Below are positions 6,764 through 16,031 of a stretch of DNA of 64,000 bases, one piece after another. Location of the stretch: assembly GCF_026041215.1 (NCBI RefSeq), contig NZ_JAPEIQ010000011.1, positions 124,001 to 188,000 on the forward strand, in the 5' to 3' direction. This DNA is from Hoyosella sp. YIM 151337. Lineage in GTDB: Bacteria > Actinomycetota > Actinomycetes > Mycobacteriales > Mycobacteriaceae. The position numbers and the translations under genes were made by a program. The notes beneath the pieces were generated by a model, which was not told where the DNA came from, did no database searches, and worked only from the letters and a program-made list of their open reading frames with translations. Every line of letters starts with the position of its first letter. The first letter of the stretch is position 1.

Positions 6764-9125
6764 CGAACGCAGGGCCCTGCGGCAACTCACCGAGAACCGC
6801 TCGCAGCACCCGTATCGCACCGGCTTTGTCGAGGGGATCATTACCGTTGCCGCATTTCGGCGACTGTACGCACGACGGGCAGCCCTCGACGCAGCCGCAC
6901 CGTTCGATCACGTCAGCTGTTGCCGTGAGCCACTCCCGGATCGCGCTATGCCCCCGCTCGGCGATGCCAGCACCGCCAGGATGCCCGTCGTAGATGAAGA
7001 CAGTGGGGAGGCCAGTATCTGCGTGCAGAGCCGTCGACACACCGCCGATATCGCCGCGGTCTGCTGTCGCCACAAGCGGCAAAAGACCGATAGCGGCGTG
7101 CTCGGCTGCGTGCAAAGCACCAGGCAGCTCATCGTCGGCGATGCCGGCGCCCGTGAGATGGCCTGGCGTGATCGTCCACATGACGGCAACAGTGTGCAAA
7201 GTGCTCGTGGGCATCTCGAGTTCCACAGTGTCGAGAATCTCGCCCGTGGGCAGCCGCCTCAAATAGCTGACGACCTGGCTTGTGACTTCCACGTCAGCGA
7301 GGCCGAGTGACACAGCACCGTGCGAGGAATGGACGCGGATGTGTGTGATCCGGATATCGCTCACTGACCGCGATGTCGTTGACCAGCCAGGGTCCTCGTG
7401 CCGAACGAGCGCCAGGCCTTCCTCTAGATTGAGGTTTTCGACGAGGTATGTGTCGCCCTGGTGGAGGTGGACTGCGCCGGGGTGAACGGTGGCGGGTGCA
7501 CGGCCCGCGTCAACGGTGCCGAGGAGCGCTCCCGTAGCACTTTCGACGATTGCGACCTGCCCGGCTGCGCCACCGCGAATCGAAACTTCCTCGTGGGGGT
7601 TAACGCCGGGTGCGATGAACCAGCCACTGGGGCGGTGTCTGATAAGGCCGTCAGCTTCTAGCAGGTGCAGCGTATCCACAACACCGAGTTGTGCGGCCTC
7701 GGCATCACTGAGGGGATGCTCTGCGGCGGCGCAGAGAAGGTGCGGGCCCTGCACATACGGATTGCCGGGGTCCGTGACGGTAGCTTCGACGGGTTTACCC
7801 AACAGAGCTGCTGGGTTGTGCACGAGAAACGAATCGAGGGGATCATCCCGCGCGACGAGTATAACGACCGCACCCTGACCCCGCCGCCCTGCGCGGCCGG
7901 ATTGCTGCCAGAACGAGGCGCGCGTGCCGGGGAAGCCCGCAATCACTACCGCATCGAGCCCCGCGATATCGACACCGAGTTCGAGTGCATTGGTTGTCGT
8001 GACGCCGAGCAATTCGCCCTCGGCAAGGTCTGTTTCGATACGCCGGCGGTCTTCGGCGAGGTAGCCGGCCCGATACGCGGTCACGCGGTGCGCGAGACCA
8101 GTGCCCGACTCGTCGAGCAGTCGGCGTGCGGTCATGGAAGCGAACTCCGCGCCAGCTCGGGAACGGACGAACGTGAGGGTTCGGGCGCCTTCCCGAACAA
8201 GTGACGCGGTGAGTGCGGCCGCCTCCGTCGTCGCGGAACGCCTGGCTGGCGCTGGGCTGCCGTGGTCGGGGCCTGAGGTAAGGAATCCGGGCTCCCACAT
8301 CGCGACGGTGCGGGCTCCGTGCGGTGAACAGTCCTCTGTCACTTCGGCGCAGTTGATGCCGACGAGCCGCGTTGCGGCCGCGGCCGGATTGGCGGTTGTC
8401 GCGCTGGCCAGTATGAACACCGGATCCGCGCCGTAGCGGCGCGCGATGCGGCGGAGGCGGCGAATCACCCACGAAACGCTCGAACCAAAGATGCCACGGT
8501 AGTGATGGCATTCGTCAACCACGACGTAGCGGAGCCCGCGGAAGAACCGCGCCCAGCGTTCGTGGCTGGGCAGGATCCCGATGTGCAGCATGTCTGGATT
8601 GGTGAAGACCCAGCGCGCGTGGTTCCGGATCCAGGGGCGGATATCGCTGGGAGTGTCTCCGTCATAAGGGTACGGGTGGGCGGTGTCGAGACCCGGAAGT
8701 GAATTCGTCAGCCGGGCAGCGTTCTTCAGCTGGTCTGCGCCAAGCGCTTTCGTGGGCGCGAGATACAGAGCGGTGTCCGACTGTGACTCGGCAAGTGCGG
8801 TCACGATCGGGAGTTGGTACACCAATGATTTGCCGGACGCGGTGCCCGTGGCGGTGACAACGCTGGTGCGCCGATGCGCGAGGTTCGCCGCCTCGGCCTG
8901 GTGGCCGTACAGACGCTTGATACCGCAATTTTCTAGCTCAGCCCGGAGCGGTGGGTGGACCCAATCGGGCCAGTCCGCGTAGGCGGCCTCGCGGGCGGGG
9001 ATGACGGTCGTGAACGCAGGCGCCCCGCACGTGCCGAGTGCCTCCTCAGACACGAGCGCCGCGATGAGATCTTCGCCGAATTCACGTGGCGAAGGGCTAG
9101 GGAGGGTACCGCTCACGCGAGCCAC
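6720..9125 (-). CDS. DEAD/DEAH-box helicase with DUF1998 domain (MrfA/YprA-like, Rv3649-like)
   Basis: The 801-aa protein starts at GTG 9125. Superfamily 2 motifs are clear: Walker A TATGTASGKS at residues 91-100, DECHHYRG (motif II) near residue 205, ILASATTANP (III), and SGRAGRRGQG (VI) in the second RecA domain. The C-terminal half holds the DUF1998 region with four cysteines in CGCVEGCPSCVQSPKCGNGN, a zinc site. In Bacillus, MrfA of this architecture repairs mitomycin crosslinks with an exonuclease partner; a DNA-repair role here is by family analogy. Its 3' end overlaps the convergent TadG-like gene. Confidence 0.92.
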   Translation of the reverse strand: MARVSGTLPSPSPREFGEDLIAALVSEEALGTCGAPAFTTVIPAREAAYADWPDWVHPPLRAELENCGIKRLYGHQAEAANLAHRRTSVVTATGTASGKSLVYQLPIVTALAESQSDTALYLAPTKALGADQLKNAARLTNSLPGLDTAHPYPYDGDTPSDIRPWIRNHARWVFTNPDMLHIGILPSHERWARFFRGLRYVVVDECHHYRGIFGSSVSWVIRRLRRIARRYGADPVFILASATTANPAAAATRLVGINCAEVTEDCSPHGARTVAMWEPGFLTSGPDHGSPAPARRSATTEAAALTASLVREGARTLTFVRSRAGAEFASMTARRLLDESGTGLAHRVTAYRAGYLAEDRRRIETDLAEGELLGVTTTNALELGVDIAGLDAVVIAGFPGTRASFWQQSGRAGRRGQGAVVILVARDDPLDSFLVHNPAALLGKPVEATVTDPGNPYVQGPHLLCAAAEHPLSDAEAAQLGVVDTLHLLEADGLIRHRPSGWFIAPGVNPHEEVSIRGGAAGQVAIVESATGALLGTVDAGRAPATVHPGAVHLHQGDTYLVENLNLEEGLALVRHEDPGWSTTSRSVSDIRITHIRVHSSHGAVSLGLADVEVTSQVVSYLRRLPTGEILDTVELEMPTSTLHTVAVMWTITPGHLTGAGIADDELPGALHAAEHAAIGLLPLVATADRGDIGGVSTALHADTGLPTVFIYDGHPGGAGIAERGHSAIREWLTATADVIERCGCVEGCPSCVQSPKCGNGNDPLDKAGAIRVLRAVLGELPQGPAFVSEPPQTAQPVPMP

Positions 9126-9189
9126 GGTAGCGTCACAACTCGCTCCACGCTAACCATGTTTACCTGTTTACGCTGCATCGGAGTCCGGG

Positions 9190-10134
9190 ATGTGCAACGG
9201 TGCGAGGATGAACGTTTCTGCGAATAACTCAGGCTGGAGGCGCTTTTCGCGCGCTGTATCCGTAATCGTGTCAGCGCTTGCGGTTGCTGCCGGAACGCTC
9301 GCCGCCGCGGGTACGGCCAGTGCTCAGCCAGCGGACGTACGGTACGTCTCGTTTGGGGATAGCTTCACCTCTGGCCCGAGCTACGACCCTTTCGGCGGCT
9401 GTCCGCAGTTGCCGTACACGTGGCCGAAGCGGTTCGCGGCCCAGTGGGGGCTCGGTGGTGACTGGTTCGACGCCTCATGTTCGGGGGCAGTCGTGGATGG
9501 GCGTGGCACAAACACATTCGGCGAACAGCTGGCCGCCGCCCGTGGCGCGCTGGGCCCGCGGACGGAACTTGTCACGATCCAGTTCGGAGGAAACGAAACG
9601 TACGGGGGCGCTGGTCGCAGCGCGGCATGGTCCGTGGGCCTCTGCATCATCGATTTCGTCAATGGGTGCAATGATCCGGCCGACCCGGCAGCCGTGCGTC
9701 CGCATGCGGTAACCGGTGCTGAGGTCGCGCGGCGCTTGACTGCCGGAGACAGCGGGAACCTGATCGGCGAGATTCGGCGAGCGGCGCCTAATGCGCGCAT
9801 CGCTATTGTCGGTTATCCGACGATCCTTCCGGACGATACCTCGGTGTGTATGCCGGTGAACGGAGTGGAGGCTGCGGACTTCCAGCCACGGGCCAGGTAT
9901 GCGCACGAGATGCTGCAGCGGATCGAGCAGGCACAGCGTGAAGCTGCCGGGATTCTTGGCGTTGAGTTCTGGTCTTTAAAGGCCGCTACAGCAGGCCGTG
10001 ACATGTGCAAGCCCGTGGGGCAGCGCTGGATAACCCGGGCGGGCGATTTCCATGAGGAACTGTTGCCATTCCACCCGACGCGGGAAGGCTACGCGGCGCA
10101 AGCCGCCGCACTTACTGCTATGCGGACCAGGTGA
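9190..10134 (+). CDS. Secreted SGNH/GDSL hydrolase (lipase/esterase-like)
   Basis: ATG 9190 has GGAG six bases upstream; ATG 9208 is an alternative. The 314-aa product carries a signal peptide (Arg-rich start, SVIVSALAVAAGTLAAAGTASA, cut after ASA). Block I VSFGDSFTSGP supplies the nucleophile Ser, block III QFGGNE the oxyanion Gly/Asn, and FHPTREGY the catalytic His. This is the SEST-like actinobacterial esterase layout, with six or more cysteines outside that probably form disulfides. Substrate unknown; likely acts on lipids or acylated envelope polymers. Confidence 0.88.
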   Translation: MCNGARMNVSANNSGWRRFSRAVSVIVSALAVAAGTLAAAGTASAQPADVRYVSFGDSFTSGPSYDPFGGCPQLPYTWPKRFAAQWGLGGDWFDASCSGAVVDGRGTNTFGEQLAAARGALGPRTELVTIQFGGNETYGGAGRSAAWSVGLCIIDFVNGCNDPADPAAVRPHAVTGAEVARRLTAGDSGNLIGEIRRAAPNARIAIVGYPTILPDDTSVCMPVNGVEAADFQPRARYAHEMLQRIEQAQREAAGILGVEFWSLKAATAGRDMCKPVGQRWITRAGDFHEELLPFHPTREGYAAQAAALTAMRTR

Positions 10135-10251
10135 GCCGCGGTGCGAGTGTCAGTCGCGAGTTGCGCTGCAGATCGTCGCATTGGGGTTACGGTGGCGTGA
10201 AGCAGGCAAGTCGGGTGTATGACGCTTTTTAGGCGAGGCAGGTCTTGTGAG

Positions 10252-10881
10252 ATGAAGGTATCTGGACGCGTCGGGCGGTTGGTTGGCATCGTTTTCGCAG
10301 TGTCACTCGGTGTGTGCGGCGCGTTCAGCGCAGCGGCGTGCGCGACGGATGACGATGCGCGCGGCGAGGGTGGCGGCGACTCCGCCGATGTGGCCGGGAC
10401 GCCAGAGCCTGATCCGATTACCACGGAGGAATGGCTAGCACGATTCTGTGCACCGTTCATCTCGCTCGACGACGCCTTTCAGCATTACGACGTACTCGTC
10501 GCTGAGCCGCCGGATGAACCGGGTGCGGCGCGCGAAGCGTATCTGGACCTGTTTTCGCACCTGCACGCGGTACTGGAAGGATCGTCCGAGAGTTTCGGGG
10601 GTCTCGGCGATCCGCCGGTCTCAGACATGCCGCCCGGTTTCAGCCAGGCGATGTCAGAAGCGACACAGCGGGCGGCCGACGACGTGGCAGGATTGCAGAC
10701 CAGGCTCGAAGAGATCGAACCCGACGATGCTGTGGCTATGGCTGATTTCATGACGGAAATGGAAGAGACCCAGAACCCGATCGCTACGGCCTTCGAGGAC
10801 CTCGACGAGTATGAATCCGCGGAGCTTGATGCTGCTATTGGTGGCATTCCTGAGTGCGCGGTGCTGACCACGGAGCAGTGA
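10252..10881 (+). CDS. Hypothetical lipoprotein
   Basis: The protein (209 aa from ATG 10252; an in-frame ATG also exists at 10219) has a signal peptide ending in a lipobox, FSAAAC-ATDD, so Cys is the probable lipid-modified N-terminus. The mature part is very acidic and begins with a disordered Gly/Asp stretch. It then becomes mostly helical (LDLFSHLHAVLEGS, MSEATQRAADDVAGLQTRLEEI) and keeps two cysteines (FCAPFI and PECAVL) that may bridge. I do not recognise a named family. Confidence 0.75.
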   Translation: MKVSGRVGRLVGIVFAVSLGVCGAFSAAACATDDDARGEGGGDSADVAGTPEPDPITTEEWLARFCAPFISLDDAFQHYDVLVAEPPDEPGAAREAYLDLFSHLHAVLEGSSESFGGLGDPPVSDMPPGFSQAMSEATQRAADDVAGLQTRLEEIEPDDAVAMADFMTEMEETQNPIATAFEDLDEYESAELDAAIGGIPECAVLTTEQ

Positions 10882-11103
10882 TGCGCGGAGGTTGGCAGAC
10901 CCGTGCAGCAGCTTGGCAGTGTGTAGGACATACTGGCAGCGGGAACCATGGGGCAGGGCACATCGTTGTGCGGACGGGGCGCATGGCATTGTTCGCATGT
11001 GTCAATGTGGTGGGAGTTAGCGCGTTAGCGTCGCTTCAAGACGACCGGATTTCGGCGTCGGCAGCGGATGCGGAACAAGGTATGAGGAAGGTGCGGTCTC
11101 CAG

Positions 11104-13938
11104 GTGGCAGCACGCGGTAGTGGCACGGCGAACGGATCAGCACGCGGGGGGGATTCGCGGGTGACCCGTCGTCTGGTCATCGTCGAATCTCCAACCAAGG
11201 CGAAGAAGATCGCTTCTTACCTCGGTGCCGGTTACGTTGTTGAATCCTCCCGCGGACATATCCGCGATCTGCCCAAAGGGGCAGCTGACGTCCCCGCGAA
11301 GTACAAAGGTGAATCCTGGGCCCGGTTGGGGGTGAATGTCGACGCCGATTTTGAGCCGCTGTATGTGGTCAGCGCCGATAAGAAAGCCACGGTCACAGAA
11401 CTGAAGGGCCTGCTCAAGGACGTCGACGAGCTCTACCTCGCGACAGACGGTGACCGCGAGGGGGAAGCGATCGCGTGGCATCTGCTGGAGACGCTGAAAC
11501 CGAAGATTCCAGTGCGGCGCATGGTCTTTCATGAGATCACCGAGCCGGCGATCCGGGCGGCCGCAGAGAACCCGCGGGACCTCGATCCAGACCTGGTCGA
11601 TGCGCAGGAAACCCGGCGAATCGTCGACCGCCTGTACGGCTATGAAGTGAGCCCGGTGTTGTGGAAGAAGGTCATGCCGAAGCTTTCGGCAGGCCGGGTG
11701 CAATCCGTGGCTACGCGCATCATCGTGCAGCGTGAACGCGAGCGGATGGACTTTAGGGCAGCGAGCTATTGGGACATAGCTGCAACGCTCGATGCGGGCA
11801 CAGGTGTTACGCCGCAAACTTTCGGCGCGAAACTGCAGACTGTTGGCGGCCAGCGCATTGCTACGGGCCGTGACTTCAGTGCCCAGGGGGCACTCAAAGC
11901 CAGTGGTGACGTCCGTGTCCTCGACGAGGCTCACGCTGGCAGGCTTGCAGAGGCACTGCATGGTGTCGAACTCGCCGTCACGTCCGCTGAAGAGAAGCCC
12001 TACACGCGCAGGCCATATGCGCCTTTCATGACGTCGACGCTGCAGCAAGAAGCGGGCCGCAAACTGCGGTTTTCCGCGGACCGGACCATGCGAGTCGCGC
12101 AGCGCCTGTACGAAAACGGCTACATCACGTACATGCGTACTGACTCGACAACTCTTTCTGATTCGGCGATCAAGGCGGCTCGCGATCAGGCCCGTGAGCT
12201 GTATGGCCCGGAGTATGTGTCACCGTCACCGCGGCAGTACACGCGCAAGGTGAAGAATGCGCAGGAAGCGCACGAGGCGATCCGTCCTGCTGGTGAGACG
12301 TTCCAGACTCCGGGGCAGTTGCACCGCGTGCTCGAAGCTGACGAATTTAGGCTGTACGAGCTGATTTGGCAGCGCACCGTGGCGTCGCAAATGGCCGATG
12401 CGAAGGGTACGACGCTAAGTCTCCGCATCACTGGTACCGCAGCGACGGGCGAAGAATGCGTGTTCAGTGCATCCGGCCGCACCATCACCTTCCCGGGCTT
12501 CCTGAGCGCTTATGTCGAAACTGTGGACGAGGAAGCCGGTGGTCAGGCCGACGACGAGGAAATGCGTCTGCCACGGCTGACCGAAGGGCATCAGGTAACC
12601 GCGTCGGAGTTGCGCCCCGACGGGCACACGACGACGCCGCCCTCGCGATACACCGAAGCGTCGCTGGTGAAGAAGCTGGAAGACGAGGGTATCGGCCGCC
12701 CGTCGACCTACGCCTCGATCATCAAGACGATCCAGGACCGGGGTTACGTCTACAAGAAGGGCAACGCGCTCGTACCGTCCTGGGTGGCTTTTGCAGTGGT
12801 CGGTCTGCTGGAGCGGCATTTCGGGCGGCTTGTCGACTATGACTTCACCGCGTCGATGGAGGATGATCTTGACGCTATCGCGGCGGGCCGGGAACGCCGT
12901 TCTGACTGGCTTACCGCGTTCTATTTCGGCAGTGAAGACCGCCAAGAAGGCACACTGGCGAAGCTTGGCGGCCTGAAGCGCCTGGTGGGCGTCAACCTTG
13001 AGGGTATTGACGCTCGCGAAATCAACTCGATCAAACTTTTCGATGATTCCGACGGCATACCTGTGTATGTCCGTGTCGGCAGATTCGGGCCGTACCTGGA
13101 ACGCACGGTGGGACAAGGCGACGATGCTGAATCACAGCGCGCCAACCTTCCGGAAGATCTCCCACCCGACGAGTTGACGGCAGAGATTGCTGAGAAGCTC
13201 TTCGCGACACCGCAGGAAGGACGCCAGCTTGGCGTCGACCCTGGAACCGGCCACGAAATCGTCGCGAAAGAAGGCCGTTTCGGGCCGTATGTCACGGAGA
13301 TCATTCCGGATAGCGAAAAAGATGGTGATTCGAAGAAGACGAAGCCACGCACGGGCTCGCTACTGAAATCGATGGACATTTCGACGGTGACGCTCGACGA
13401 TGCGCTGAAGCTGCTGTCGTTGCCGCGGGTGGTGGGTAAGGATCCCGAGAGTGGTGATGAGATCACCGCCCAGAATGGCCGTTATGGACCGTATCTGAAA
13501 AAGGGCACCGACTCGCGATCGCTGGGGACGGAAGAGCAGATTTTCTCGGTGACGCTAGAAGAGGCTCTGAAGATCTACGCCGAGCCGAAGCGCCGGGGGC
13601 GGCAAGCCGCGGCAACCGAGCCGCTGCGCGAGGTCGGAAACGACCCCACATCTGGCAAGCCGATGGTGATCAAGGATGGCCGGTTTGGGCCTTACGTCAC
13701 CGATGGGGAAACCAATGCGAGCCTGCGCAAAGGTGACGAGGTAGCCACTTTGACCGTGGAGCGGGCGGCCGAATTGCTTGCGGACCGGCGCGCGCGGGGC
13801 CCAGTCAAACGCGCCACGAAGAAGGCACCAGCGAAGAAGGCGACCGCGAGCAAATCCGCGGCCAAGAAGACAACCGCTAAGAAGACGACCGCCAAAAAGA
13901 CCGCCGCCAAAAAGACGAGCAAAAAGTCGGCAGACTAG
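11104..13938 (+). CDS. topA: DNA topoisomerase I
   Basis: The 944-aa type IA topoisomerase relaxes negative supercoils. RRLVIVESPTKAKKIASYLG opens the TOPRIM domain (acidic DGDREGEAIAWHL), and YITYMRTDST contains the catalytic Tyr. The C-terminal half carries repeated ~70-residue units (GRFGPY appears four times), replacing the zinc fingers of E. coli TopA, as usual in actinobacteria. A Lys/Ala/Thr-rich tail of about 45 residues ends the protein. Start GTG 11104 gives a short Gly/Arg leader like the M. tuberculosis protein; GTG 11161 is an alternative. Confidence 0.97.
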   Translation: MAARGSGTANGSARGGDSRVTRRLVIVESPTKAKKIASYLGAGYVVESSRGHIRDLPKGAADVPAKYKGESWARLGVNVDADFEPLYVVSADKKATVTELKGLLKDVDELYLATDGDREGEAIAWHLLETLKPKIPVRRMVFHEITEPAIRAAAENPRDLDPDLVDAQETRRIVDRLYGYEVSPVLWKKVMPKLSAGRVQSVATRIIVQRERERMDFRAASYWDIAATLDAGTGVTPQTFGAKLQTVGGQRIATGRDFSAQGALKASGDVRVLDEAHAGRLAEALHGVELAVTSAEEKPYTRRPYAPFMTSTLQQEAGRKLRFSADRTMRVAQRLYENGYITYMRTDSTTLSDSAIKAARDQARELYGPEYVSPSPRQYTRKVKNAQEAHEAIRPAGETFQTPGQLHRVLEADEFRLYELIWQRTVASQMADAKGTTLSLRITGTAATGEECVFSASGRTITFPGFLSAYVETVDEEAGGQADDEEMRLPRLTEGHQVTASELRPDGHTTTPPSRYTEASLVKKLEDEGIGRPSTYASIIKTIQDRGYVYKKGNALVPSWVAFAVVGLLERHFGRLVDYDFTASMEDDLDAIAAGRERRSDWLTAFYFGSEDRQEGTLAKLGGLKRLVGVNLEGIDAREINSIKLFDDSDGIPVYVRVGRFGPYLERTVGQGDDAESQRANLPEDLPPDELTAEIAEKLFATPQEGRQLGVDPGTGHEIVAKEGRFGPYVTEIIPDSEKDGDSKKTKPRTGSLLKSMDISTVTLDDALKLLSLPRVVGKDPESGDEITAQNGRYGPYLKKGTDSRSLGTEEQIFSVTLEEALKIYAEPKRRGRQAAATEPLREVGNDPTSGKPMVIKDGRFGPYVTDGETNASLRKGDEVATLTVERAAELLADRRARGPVKRATKKAPAKKATASKSAAKKTTAKKTTAKKTAAKKTSKKSAD

Positions 13939-13954
13939 CTGCTGACAGCCAGAT

Positions 13955-14011
13955 GCCCGCCCGATGAGATTCTCCCCGGCTCGTGGCCGGGGCAGCCTCT
14001 CACAGGCGGGC
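13955..14011. terminator. Double-stem bidirectional terminator between topA and ptsI
   Basis: GCCCGCC (13955-13961) pairs with GGCGGGC (14005-14011), and an inner stem CCCCGGC (13974-13980) pairs with GCCGGGG (13986-13992). The intervening GATGAGATT/CTCTCA segments can pair in part. It lies between two convergent genes and can serve both strands. Confidence 0.6.
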
Positions 14012-14024
14012 TTCTGTACAGCGG

Positions 14025-15689
14025 TTATGCGATCGACTGGCTCGAGTCTGACACGAGCTGACGCGCTTGGGCGGCACTCTCCGCGGTCAGCGCCAGCTTG
14101 GCGAGTTCGCTGCACTGGGCGAGTGAATGCGCCGCGAGACTCACACGTACCGCAGGGATGCTTGCGGGCGCCATCGAGAGGCTCGTCACGCCGAGGCCCA
14201 CGAGAACGAGCGCGAGCAGCGGATCGCTTGCCGCTTCACCGCACACGCCGACCGGCTTTCCGGCATCCTTGCCTGCCTGAGCGGTTTGGTGGACTAGCTC
14301 GAGCAGTGCCGGCTGCCACGGATCGAGGAGTTCAGCGAGTTCACCTTGCATGCGGTCCGCTGCCATCGTGTACTGGCCGAGATCATTCGTCCCGATACTC
14401 GCGAAGTCACAGCCCGCAAGCACCTGGTGTGCGCGGAGCGCCGCAGCGGGGACCTCAACCATTGTTCCCGCAACCTGCAGCCCGTGTTCGTGGGCAAGTG
14501 CCGCGAACTCTGCGGCCTCACGCGGTGTGGCTACCATCGGCGCCATCACCCACACTTCGGCGCTGCTCTGCGCTGCGGCTGCGGCGATCGCGGTCAGCTG
14601 ATCAGTGAGCATATCGGGGTGCCGTTTGGTGAGACGGATTCCCCGCACACCGAGAGCCGGGTTCTCCTCGACGCCGTGATCGACGAACTTCAGCGGTTTG
14701 TCAGCTCCGGCGTCGATGGTGCGCACGACGACCTTGCGGCCTTCGAACGCGGTGAATACCTTCGCGTAGCTGTCCGTCTGTTCCGCTACGGTCGGTGCAG
14801 TGACCTTGCTGAGGTAGAGGAATTCGGTGCGCAGCAACCCGACTCCTTCGCTGTCAGCGGCCGCGGCTGCCTCCAGCTCGTTGGGGGCACCGAGGTTGAC
14901 GAGCAGCTTCACTGCCACGCCGTCGGCAGTTTTGCCCGGGCCAGAGCTTTTGGCGAGTGCACGGGCGAGCTGTTCGGCGTGTGCGGTGGCCCCGTCGATC
15001 TCTTCCTGCGACGGTGCGATACGGACCTTCCCGGATGCACCGTCGAGGAGCACAGTCGTGCCTTCTTCGAGGCTGGCGGCTTCCGTGCACGCAACGATGG
15101 CAGGAATCCCAAGCGACTTCGCCAAGATCGCGGTGTGGCTGGTGGGGCCACCCAATTCAGTGATGATGCCGCGTACCTGGTTGGTGTCGAGCATCGCGGT
15201 GTCAGCTGGTGCGAGGTCAGCCGCGACCAAAACGAAGGGGTGTCCCGGGTTGGGTATACCCGGCATGGGCAAGCCGAGTATCTCGGCGATGGTGCGGTTC
15301 GCGAGATCGTCGAGGTCCGCGGCACGTTCGGCGAGGTAGCCGCCGGCGGCTTCGAGAGCAGAGCGGAACACGCCGAACGCACCGACCACGGCGTGGGGGA
15401 GGGACTTCCCTGTCTCCAGCTGTGCTTTGATCTGGATCGCGAGGGCGGGGTCCCGGGGCATCATCGACTGTGCGAAAAGCACGTCTGACGCTGGACCGCT
15501 GGTCGCGGCGGCGCGAGCACCGAGTTCGTCTGCAACGGCGTTGAGGGCATGTTGGGCCTTGTCCACCGCCGCGCTGACGTCTGCCTCTGGCCCACTGTCC
15601 GCAGGAAGGCCCGGAGGGGGAGCGAGTCGTGCGATCGGGGCGACGGCTACTCCCGGGCTGACGGGGGTTCCTGCAATAGTGTTGCCCAT
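14025..15689 (-). CDS. ptsI: PTS enzyme I (phosphoenolpyruvate-protein phosphotransferase)
   Basis: The 554-aa cytoplasmic enzyme takes phosphate from PEP and passes it to HPr. Starts at ATG 15689 with AGGAGAT seven bases upstream. The active-site His lies in GGPTSHTAILAKSLGIPA. The PEP-binding barrel shows LLRTEFLYL, the Arg-rich ALGVRGIRL segment, and GTNDLGQYTMAADR near the end, followed by CGEAASDP with the catalytic Cys. It is the last gene of a fructose PTS operon, 38 bases after ptsH, so the whole phosphorelay is encoded in one unit. Confidence 0.97.
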   Translation of the reverse strand: MGNTIAGTPVSPGVAVAPIARLAPPPGLPADSGPEADVSAAVDKAQHALNAVADELGARAAATSGPASDVLFAQSMMPRDPALAIQIKAQLETGKSLPHAVVGAFGVFRSALEAAGGYLAERAADLDDLANRTIAEILGLPMPGIPNPGHPFVLVAADLAPADTAMLDTNQVRGIITELGGPTSHTAILAKSLGIPAIVACTEAASLEEGTTVLLDGASGKVRIAPSQEEIDGATAHAEQLARALAKSSGPGKTADGVAVKLLVNLGAPNELEAAAAADSEGVGLLRTEFLYLSKVTAPTVAEQTDSYAKVFTAFEGRKVVVRTIDAGADKPLKFVDHGVEENPALGVRGIRLTKRHPDMLTDQLTAIAAAAAQSSAEVWVMAPMVATPREAAEFAALAHEHGLQVAGTMVEVPAAALRAHQVLAGCDFASIGTNDLGQYTMAADRMQGELAELLDPWQPALLELVHQTAQAGKDAGKPVGVCGEAASDPLLALVLVGLGVTSLSMAPASIPAVRVSLAAHSLAQCSELAKLALTAESAAQARQLVSDSSQSIA

Positions 15690-15727
15690 GGGTATCTCCT
15701 GCTTATCGGATAGTGCGGTGGGCGGGC

Positions 15728-16000
15728 TTACTTGCCGGAATCGTGGTTCTCAGCGATAACAGCGGCAACGGCTTCCAGCGCACTGTCGGCGCCGTCCCCG
15801 TCCGCGCGGAGTACGATCTCATCGCCGCCACGGGCGTCGAGGCCAATCACCATGAGGATGCTGCGTGCGTCGACGAAGTCGCCGTCCTTCTTGGCGATGG
15901 AAACGGGGACTTGCTGGCTGGCCGCTGCTTGTACGAGGAGGGCGGCTGGGCGGGCATGCAGTCCGACGGAGGAGCCGACGATGACGGAGCGTTCAGGCAT
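15728..16000 (-). CDS. ptsH: PTS phosphocarrier protein HPr
   Basis: ATG 16000 with AGGAA upstream gives a standard 90-aa HPr; the longer open frame upstream is spurious. SVGLHARPAALLV contains phospho-acceptor His15 with Arg17. The region of the regulatory Ser of Firmicutes HPr reads ARSILMVIGL, so a Ser is present, but no HPr kinase gene is seen here. It transfers phosphate from EI to the fructose EIIA. Confidence 0.96.
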   Translation of the reverse strand: MPERSVIVGSSVGLHARPAALLVQAAASQQVPVSIAKKDGDFVDARSILMVIGLDARGGDEIVLRADGDGADSALEAVAAVIAENHDSGK

Positions 16001-16031
16001 TGTTGTTCCTTCTGGAGTGTGTGTGGTGGGG